Assembly: GCA_902766855.1 (NCBI GenBank)
Contig: CACXFE010000153.1
Location: 1 to 11,602, forward strand
Source of the DNA: Oscillospiraceae bacterium
GTDB lineage: Bacteria; Bacillota; Clostridia; Oscillospirales; Acutalibacteraceae
Direction: 5' to 3'
DNA: 11,602 nt
Positions 7,467-11,602 of this stretch are shown piece by piece. The stretch's first letter is position 1. Each line of letters starts with the position of its first letter. The position numbers and the translations under genes were made by a program. The notes under the pieces were generated by a model that searched no databases, was not told the origin of the DNA, and saw nothing but the letters and a program-made list of their open reading frames with translations.

Positions 7467-8057
7467 ATGAACGAACAAAAAAACAAAACGGTTTACAAAC
7501 TGGCTTTAAGCGCATCAATGATCGCGCTGGCAACGGTGCTTAGCCTGATCAAAGTGGTGAAAATGCCGCTGGGCGGATCGGTTACCCTGCTCAGCATGCT
7601 GCCTGTTGTGATGGTGTCTTTGATGCTTGACCTGAAATGGGGGCTTGCCGCCTCGTTTGTTTATTCGCTGATCCAGTTGGTTTTGGGGATCGCATTGGAC
7701 GGCTTGTTCGGCTGGGGATTAACGCCGGTCACCTTGATCGGCACGATCGTGTTGGATTATCTGTTGGCCTTCACGGTTCTGGGGCTTGCGGGCGTGTTCA
7801 AAAAGAAAGGGTACGCCGGCATTTGCCTTGGCGTGGTGATGGCGGTTGCTTTGCGGTTTGCTTTGCATTTTCTTTCGGGTGTGGTGATTTTTGCCAACTT
7901 TGAAAAATTTGTGGTGTTCGGCGCGGACTATGTCGGTCGTCCGGTTTTGTATTCTTTCCTTTATAACGGTTTGTATATGTTGCCGGAATTGGTCTTTACC
8001 ACCATTGCCGCTATGATTTTGTTCCGCTTGCCGCAGATCAAAAAACTGATGGCATAA
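7467..8057 (+). CDS. thiT: Thiamine ECF transporter substrate-binding subunit ThiT
   Basis: This 196-residue membrane protein is the thiamine-specific S component of an energy-coupling factor transporter. It works with shared EcfA, EcfA' and EcfT subunits, none of which is in the window. It is strongly hydrophobic with about six predicted membrane segments and family-like motifs: GGSVTLLSMLP (36-46), DLKWGLAASFVYSLIQL (55-71), and RFALHFLSG (130-138), whose histidine and neighbouring residues belong to the thiamine site in ThiT proteins. ATG 7467 is chosen because AAGGAGAGG (7452-7460) lies 6 bases before it; an ATG at 7437 in the same frame has no ribosome binding site and would put the Shine-Dalgarno inside the gene. 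The TPP riboswitch directly upstream independently supports a thiamine role. Confidence 0.95.
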   Translation: MNEQKNKTVYKLALSASMIALATVLSLIKVVKMPLGGSVTLLSMLPVVMVSLMLDLKWGLAASFVYSLIQLVLGIALDGLFGWGLTPVTLIGTIVLDYLLAFTVLGLAGVFKKKGYAGICLGVVMAVALRFALHFLSGVVIFANFEKFVVFGADYVGRPVLYSFLYNGLYMLPELVFTTIAAMILFRLPQIKKLMA

Positions 8058-8058
8058 T

Positions 8059-8086
8059 CCGATCCGTCACAGGATTCGGTTTTATT
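8059..8086 (+). terminator. Intrinsic terminator after thiT
   Basis: CCGATCC (8059-8065) pairs with GGATTCGG (8072-8079) with one bulged T, loop of 6, followed by TTTTATT. It starts one base after the thiT stop codon. Confidence 0.65.
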
Positions 8087-8103
8087 CAGTTGACAGTATT
8101 TTA

Positions 8104-9201
8104 TCAAAATGATCCTGTTTGATCAGCGATACCCGTATGCTTGATAGGGTGTATCGCTGATTTTTTTGTTATGAGTTCTCCGGCCGAAGAAACCACGGAT
8201 AACAGAAAGATCAGCACCATCATCAGCAGGGCAAAGGAAAGCGCCGGCCCGTCATAAGTCACAGCGCCGGAAAGGGGAGCGGCCAGTGCGGCGAGCGGAA
8301 TGTGAAAGAGTTGGAGAAGCAGAAAAGTAATGCCTGCCGAAAGCGCACCGTGCAGGCAACGCATCGCGGCAAAATACCCGATTTGTATCCGGATTTGTTT
8401 CCCGATCGAAAAAACCTGACACCATACCGAAATCCCCGCGAAGCCCAGTAAAAAAGAAAGAAACGGCAGATTGCGGGTAAGCCGCAGTCCGCAAGTGATT
8501 TCAAGAAAGCAAGAAAGGGTTTGCAGGGCGGGAATGCTGCGGGCGGGTTTTCGGATCAGGGCGATCAGGGTGGAAAAAAAGAGAACATAAGCGCAAATGG
8601 AGAGCAGTGCGCTTGCCGCCCCGCCAACCGCTTCTACAAAGCAATCCGCCGGTGACAAAGGGGCGCTTTGTTTCGGTGGACGGGCGGTTTGCGGGCGCAG
8701 AAAAAAACCGATGAGCAGGCATAAAAGAAAGGCGGCAAGCAGGTGGCTGCATAATAGCACACGCCCCAGTTTGCCTGATCCGAGCATCCCTTTCCCTACG
8801 GCGAGCAGGATAAACGCCGGCCCCGCATTGACCGTGCAGCCAAGCAAAAGCCCGGCGTTTTCCGGGGAGAGGCGTTTTTCGGCGGTTGCTTCGTTTAGCA
8901 GTTTCGCCCCGATCGGATACCCGCCCACCATGGAGAATAAGACCAAGGCAAACAAATCCGCCGGGAGGTGGAAAATCCGCTTGGTTAAAAAGTCGGCAAA
9001 GCGCAGACAGGATAAAACCCCGCTTTTAAAGAGAAATAAAACGCAGGCGGTGAAGGCAAATAAGGAAGGAATGATCACTTCGCCGCAAAGCGCCAGCCCC
9101 TGCGCCGCCCCCTCTTTGCAAGCGGCGGGATCCCGTAAAAGCAGAGCGGCCAAGAGCAGGATCGCCGCGGCGGGCAACATCAAAAAAAATCGTTTCAGCA
9201 T
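8104..9201 (-). CDS. ylbJ: YlbJ-like sporulation integral membrane protein
   Basis: This 365-residue, strongly hydrophobic protein has about eight to ten likely membrane segments, the first at about residues 5-22. The stretch SMVGGYPIGAKLL (90-102), followed by a charged loop and NAGPAFILLAVG (125-136), is the hallmark of YlbJ proteins, which carry a nucleoside-recognition (gate-like) domain of unknown substrate. In Bacillus, ylbJ is a mother-cell (sigma-E) gene needed for heat-resistant spores. The protein is shorter than the roughly 400 residues of the Bacillus form. The last 20 residues are polar and encoded partly by a terminator hairpin of the facing thiT gene. Start ATG (9199-9201) has GGGGG (9209-9213 on the + strand) 7 bases away. 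It is divergent from yqfC-yqfD, another sporulation pair. The family call rests on motifs; another gate-domain transporter is the main alternative. Confidence 0.8.
   Translation of the reverse strand: MLKRFFLMLPAAAILLLAALLLRDPAACKEGAAQGLALCGEVIIPSLFAFTACVLFLFKSGVLSCLRFADFLTKRIFHLPADLFALVLFSMVGGYPIGAKLLNEATAEKRLSPENAGLLLGCTVNAGPAFILLAVGKGMLGSGKLGRVLLCSHLLAAFLLCLLIGFFLRPQTARPPKQSAPLSPADCFVEAVGGAASALLSICAYVLFFSTLIALIRKPARSIPALQTLSCFLEITCGLRLTRNLPFLSFLLGFAGISVWCQVFSIGKQIRIQIGYFAAMRCLHGALSAGITFLLLQLFHIPLAALAAPLSGAVTYDGPALSFALLMMVLIFLLSVVSSAGELITKKSAIHPIKHTGIADQTGSF
8122..8167 (+). terminator. Strong second terminator, inside the 3' end of the convergent gene
   Basis: An 11-bp perfect stem ATCAGCGATAC (8122-8132) / GTATCGCTGAT (8151-8161), with extra CC/GG pairing inside, runs into seven T. 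It acts in the + direction as a backup for thiT. The DNA is also read, on the - strand, as roughly the last 15-20 codons of the ylbJ-like gene, whose TGA lies at 8104-8106. In the - direction the hairpin lacks a clean T-tract, so one-way termination is more likely than bidirectional. Confidence 0.8.
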
Positions 9202-9230
9202 AGCAGAACCCCCATGATTTCTCTGGTAAT

Positions 9231-9260
9231 ACTATATGCTTTCGCGCATGAATCCCATGC
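9231..9260 (-). promoter_or_regulatory. Candidate sigma-E promoter of the ylbJ-like gene
   Basis: Read on the - strand, CATATAGT (9238-9231) matches the Bacillus sigma-E -10 consensus CATACAnT with one difference. A weak -35, GCATGGG (9260-9254), is 15 bases upstream. Transcription would start near 9224, leaving a short leader with the GGGGG ribosome binding site. The -35 is poor, so this is tentative. Confidence 0.45.
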
Positions 9261-9274
9261 GAAAATCATACGAT
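9246..9274 (+). promoter_or_regulatory. Candidate sigma-E promoter of yqfC-yqfD
   Basis: CATACGAT (9267-9274) differs from the sigma-E -10 consensus CATACAnT at one position, with a partial -35 GCATGAA (9246-9252) 14 bases upstream. Bacillus yqfC-yqfD belongs to the sigma-E regulon, which fits. Transcription would start near 9281, right at the AGGGAG ribosome binding site, which in turn supports the GTG start at 9298. Confidence 0.5.
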
Positions 9275-9297
9275 TAAAAGAGGGAGCGTGGGTTGCG

Positions 9298-9594
9298 GTG
9301 GCAAAAAAATGGAAAATACCTTCAAAAAAGCCGAAAAGGAAATGGAATTTATTTCGCTTGCGAACGGGGGAAGAGGACGCAAGGATTCACGGCGCGGTTT
9401 TAGAACTGCACGGCGACCGGGAAGCGGTGATCGAAGGGTGCCTTGGGGTATACGATTACAGCGATACTTATTTGAAATTGCGGCTGCCAAAAGGCTCGGT
9501 GATTTTGTTCGGCAAAGAATTTGAACTGACCGCTTTCGAAGAAGAGCGGATTTCGATAAAAGGAAAAATATCCTCTTTGGAGTTCGGAATGTAG
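9298..9594 (+). CDS. yqfC: YqfC/YabP family sporulation protein
   Basis: This small soluble protein of 98 residues (from GTG 9298) has the YabP/YqfC family core in its second half: AVLELHGDREAVIEGCLGV, then YLKLRLPKGSVILFGKEFEL, ending with ISIKGKISSLEF, the usual end of YqfC. Its biochemical role is unknown; in Bacillus it is a mother-cell sporulation gene paired with yqfD. The frame is open back to an ATG at 9214, but that ATG has no ribosome binding site and the added 28 residues cover the promoter region. GTG 9298 has AGGGAG (9281-9286) upstream, somewhat far at 11 bases, and gives the family's normal length. The N-terminal third is lysine- and arginine-rich. It ends 8 bases before yqfD. 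Confidence 0.88.
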   Translation: MAKKWKIPSKKPKRKWNLFRLRTGEEDARIHGAVLELHGDREAVIEGCLGVYDYSDTYLKLRLPKGSVILFGKEFELTAFEEERISIKGKISSLEFGM

Positions 9595-9602
9595 GTGAAA
9601 GG

Positions 9603-10760
9603 ATGCTGTGGCTTTTCAGATGGGTAGGCGGGGTGCTTGGCGTGACCGTGCAGGGCGAACTTGCGGAACAGCTTTTAAACATTTGCGCCCGCAACGGGAT
9701 CACGGTCTGGCAGGTAAAACGGGTGAAAAATGCGATTCGGTGCCGCATCGGTATCCGGGATTTTCGCCGCCTGCCGCGGTTGGTTCGCGGCAAGGGGCTT
9801 CGCCCGCATATTTTTGAAAAAAGCGGATTGCCGTTTCTTCTTGCGCGGTATCGCAAACGACCGGGGATCCCGCTTGGAGCGGCGCTGTTTTTTGCCCTTC
9901 TTCGATTGCTGTCCTGCTTTATTTGGACGGTGGAGGTCACGGGAAATCAGGCGGTCACGGCGAAAGAAGTGATCACCGCTTGCAAGGAAATCGGGATCGG
10001 GGAAGGCACCGCGATCAAGCAAATTGATTTTAAAACCGCCGGGCAGGAACTCTTATTGCGATTGCCCGATCTTGCCTGGTGTTCCCTCAATGCGGAAGGG
10101 TGCCGGTTGACGGTGGATGTCAGCGAGGTGAACTCCAAAAGCGAGAAAACCGAAGCACCTTCGAATTTAAAGGCCGCGGCGGACGGGATCATCACCAAAA
10201 TTGATTTGCGCAGCGGGCAGTGCATGGTCAAAGTGGGCGATACGGTCAGAGAGGGGGATTTGCTGGTATCGGGTGTAATGGAACAGGAAAGCGGAATCTC
10301 TTTTGTGCGGTCGGTCGGCTCGGTGACGGCGAAAACCGTGCGGGAACTCACCTTGTCAGAACCGTTTTCCGAAACCGGGAGGCAACGAACCGGCAAAACG
10401 GCGGTCAAGCGGGTGCTTTCCTTTTTCGGGGTGCGCTTGCCGCTCTTTCTCGGGACGACGCCCGCCCCGTATGAGGCGGAGCAACGGGAGAAAACATTGT
10501 CTTTTTTCGGGAAAGATCTGCCCGTTCGCATGACGGAAAAGCGATTTTATTTTACGGAAACCGTCACGATTCACCATACGGAGCAAGCCCTTAAAAGTCG
10601 ATTGGAAAAACGGCTTGTCGAGGAAGCCGGGGAAGGGGCAACGGTCACATCCGCCGATTTTTTTGTGGAAAAAGAGGAAATTGGCCTGCGGGCGATTGTG
10701 GAAAATGAAGAAGAAATTGCAAAAGAGGAAAAATTATTATTTAATACTGGAAATCCCTGA
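9603..10760 (+). CDS. yqfD: Sporulation protein YqfD
   Basis: This 385-residue membrane-anchored protein matches YqfD in order: an N-terminal cytoplasmic part starting with VQGELAEQLLNICARNGITVW (16-36), a GLPFLLARYRKRPG segment (75-88) just before a single clear membrane span (about 89-107), then FIWTVEVTGN and a large outer domain with a lipoyl/hybrid-like stretch (ADGIITKIDLRSGQCMVKVG, then VREGDLLVSG) and a charged C-terminus. Its molecular role is not established; Bacillus yqfD is expressed in the mother cell and is linked to stage IV sporulation. The ATG lies 8 bases after the yqfC stop, with AGGTGAAAGG covering that gap, so the two are surely co-transcribed. Length is close to that of Bacillus YqfD. 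Confidence 0.92.
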   Translation: MLWLFRWVGGVLGVTVQGELAEQLLNICARNGITVWQVKRVKNAIRCRIGIRDFRRLPRLVRGKGLRPHIFEKSGLPFLLARYRKRPGIPLGAALFFALLRLLSCFIWTVEVTGNQAVTAKEVITACKEIGIGEGTAIKQIDFKTAGQELLLRLPDLAWCSLNAEGCRLTVDVSEVNSKSEKTEAPSNLKAAADGIITKIDLRSGQCMVKVGDTVREGDLLVSGVMEQESGISFVRSVGSVTAKTVRELTLSEPFSETGRQRTGKTAVKRVLSFFGVRLPLFLGTTPAPYEAEQREKTLSFFGKDLPVRMTEKRFYFTETVTIHHTEQALKSRLEKRLVEEAGEGATVTSADFFVEKEEIGLRAIVENEEEIAKEEKLLFNTGNP

Positions 10761-10776
10761 ATAAATATGTTATAAT
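10748..10776 (+). promoter_or_regulatory. Extended -10 sigma-A promoter of phoH
   Basis: A perfect TATAAT (10771-10776) preceded by TG at 10768-10769 (TGnTATAAT) has a 4-of-6 -35, TGGAAA (10748-10753), at 17 bases. The -35 lies in the last codons of yqfD. The start point would be near 10783, 26 bases before the phoH start codon. Confidence 0.75.
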
Positions 10777-10808
10777 AATACAAAATTCAAAAAAACGGAG
10801 AAGGATCA

Positions 10809-11602
10809 TTGGTTGAACAAATAGTTGACATTGAGCGGATCGAGCAAATTATCGGTTTGTTCGGGAATTTTGATGAAAATATCAAGTGGATCGAAAAGCA
10901 TGATGCGGTTTCGATTACTTCTCATGGCAGTCAGATCCGTATCAAGGGGGAAGCGGAAGGCGTCACCCGTGCGGCGCGCACCATTGAGTGCCTGATTACT
11001 TTGATCAATAAAGGCGAGCAGATCACCGCGCAAAGCCTCAGTTATGTGGCGGGGCTTGTGGAAGACGGGGAAGACGGGAAATTGACCGCCGTGACCGATG
11101 CGGATTGCGTCTGCATCACTTCCAAAGGGAAACCCATTAAACCGAAAACGATCGGTCAGCGTCAATATCTGGAAGCCATTAAAAACAACACGATTACCAT
11201 CGGGGTCGGCCCCGCCGGCACGGGGAAAACCTATCTTGCCGTAGCGGCGGCGGTCGCGGCGTTCCGGGCAAAGGAAGTCAACCGCATTATTTTGACCAGG
11301 CCGGCCGTGGAGGCGGGCGAAAAACTCGGTTTCCTGCCGGGGGATTTGCAGCAGAAGGTCGATCCGTATCTCCGCCCGTTGTATGACGCGCTGTTTGAAA
11401 TGATGGGGGCGGAAAATTTTCAAAAAAGCCAGGAGCGCGGCGATATCGAGGTGGCGCCGCTTGCTTATATGCGCGGCAGAACTCTGGATGACAGTTTTAT
11501 CATTTTGGATGAAGCACAGAATACCACCGCTGAGCAAATGAAGATGTTTTTAACGCGGCTCGGGTTTAATTCCAAAGCCGTGGTAACAGGCGATATTACG
11601 CA
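10809..11602 (+). CDS. phoH: PhoH family ATPase (3' end missing)
   Basis: The frame starts at TTG 10809 and is open to the window end, giving 264 residues of an expected 310-330. An N-terminal KH-like region (about 10-70, ending in the ARTIECLITLINKGEQIT pattern) is followed by the PhoH ATPase domain: KTIGQRQYLEAI (113-124) before Walker A GPAGTGKT (134-141), LTRPAVEAGEKLGFLPGD (162-179), DPYLRPLYDAL (185-195), and Walker B FIILDEAQN (230-238). This is the cytoplasmic PhoH/YbeZ form linked to RNA metabolism, often beside ybeY. There is no ATG near the N-terminus; GGAG (10797-10800) is 8 bases before the TTG, and AAGG follows, which supports TTG as the start. In Bacillus the order yqfC-yqfD-phoH-pgpH-ybeY is conserved, so pgpH and ybeY are expected next. 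Confidence 0.95.
   Translation, partial: MVEQIVDIERIEQIIGLFGNFDENIKWIEKHDAVSITSHGSQIRIKGEAEGVTRAARTIECLITLINKGEQITAQSLSYVAGLVEDGEDGKLTAVTDADCVCITSKGKPIKPKTIGQRQYLEAIKNNTITIGVGPAGTGKTYLAVAAAVAAFRAKEVNRIILTRPAVEAGEKLGFLPGDLQQKVDPYLRPLYDALFEMMGAENFQKSQERGDIEVAPLAYMRGRTLDDSFIILDEAQNTTAEQMKMFLTRLGFNSKAVVTGDIT

Noticed and set aside
8090..8118. TTGACA at 8090-8095 as a promoter downstream of thiT
   Set aside because: No -10-like sequence lies 16-18 bases downstream, and no + strand gene follows.
8597..9217. 206-codon + strand frame opposite the ylbJ-like gene
   Set aside because: Composition is rich in S, K, A and R with no domain, while the - strand frame encodes clear membrane segments and YlbJ motifs.
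10806..11537. 243-codon - strand frame at the end of the window
   Set aside because: It is antisense to phoH, whose Walker A and B motifs are unambiguous on the + strand.
1..11602. CRISPR arrays, tRNA or rRNA genes, transposases, phage or defence genes
   Set aside because: No repeat-spacer pattern, RNA-gene signature or mobile or defence protein motif was seen; nearly all sequence is explained by core metabolic and sporulation genes.

Overview
The window comes from the chromosome of a low- to mid-GC Gram-positive bacterium, most likely a spore-forming member of the Clostridia. The evidence is the two-subunit NAD-linked dihydroorotate dehydrogenase (PyrK + PyrD type 1B), an ECF-type thiamine transporter behind a TPP riboswitch, strong AGGAGG-like ribosome binding sites, sigma-A and sigma-E-like promoters, and three sporulation genes (ylbJ-like, yqfC, yqfD) followed by phoH, the order seen around yqfC-yqfD-phoH in Bacillus. 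The exact genus cannot be read from the sequence. I found no phage, transposon, CRISPR, tRNA or rRNA.

Bases 1-7229 are a pyrimidine biosynthesis operon on the + strand: carB (5' end missing), pyrK, pyrD, pyrF, pyrE, pyrB and pyrI. From pyrK to pyrI the genes overlap or are 2 bases apart. CarB makes carbamoyl phosphate, PyrB/PyrI condense it with aspartate, PyrD/PyrK oxidise dihydroorotate, and PyrE and PyrF finish UMP. Only dihydroorotase (pyrC) and carA are not seen. The one real gap, 164 bases between carB and pyrK, is full of inverted repeats that can pair in two mutually exclusive ways.

Bases 7230-8165 are a thiamine uptake unit: a near-consensus sigma-A promoter, a TPP riboswitch with an intrinsic terminator, thiT, and two hairpins with T-tracts. 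No stand-alone terminator is visible between pyrI and this promoter, so pyr readthrough would have to pass the TPP-controlled terminator.

Bases 8104-10760 are a sporulation block. A ylbJ-like gene on the - strand is divergent from yqfC-yqfD on the + strand. The short region between them carries two sigma-E-like -10 boxes facing outwards around a near-palindrome. Bases 10809-11602 hold the first 264 codons of phoH, which begins with TTG and has its own extended -10 housekeeping promoter just after yqfD.

Overall this is an ordinary core-genome region. No undescribed protein system is visible. The points worth a second look are regulatory: the carB-pyrK leader, the TPP riboswitch expression platform, and the divergent sporulation promoters.
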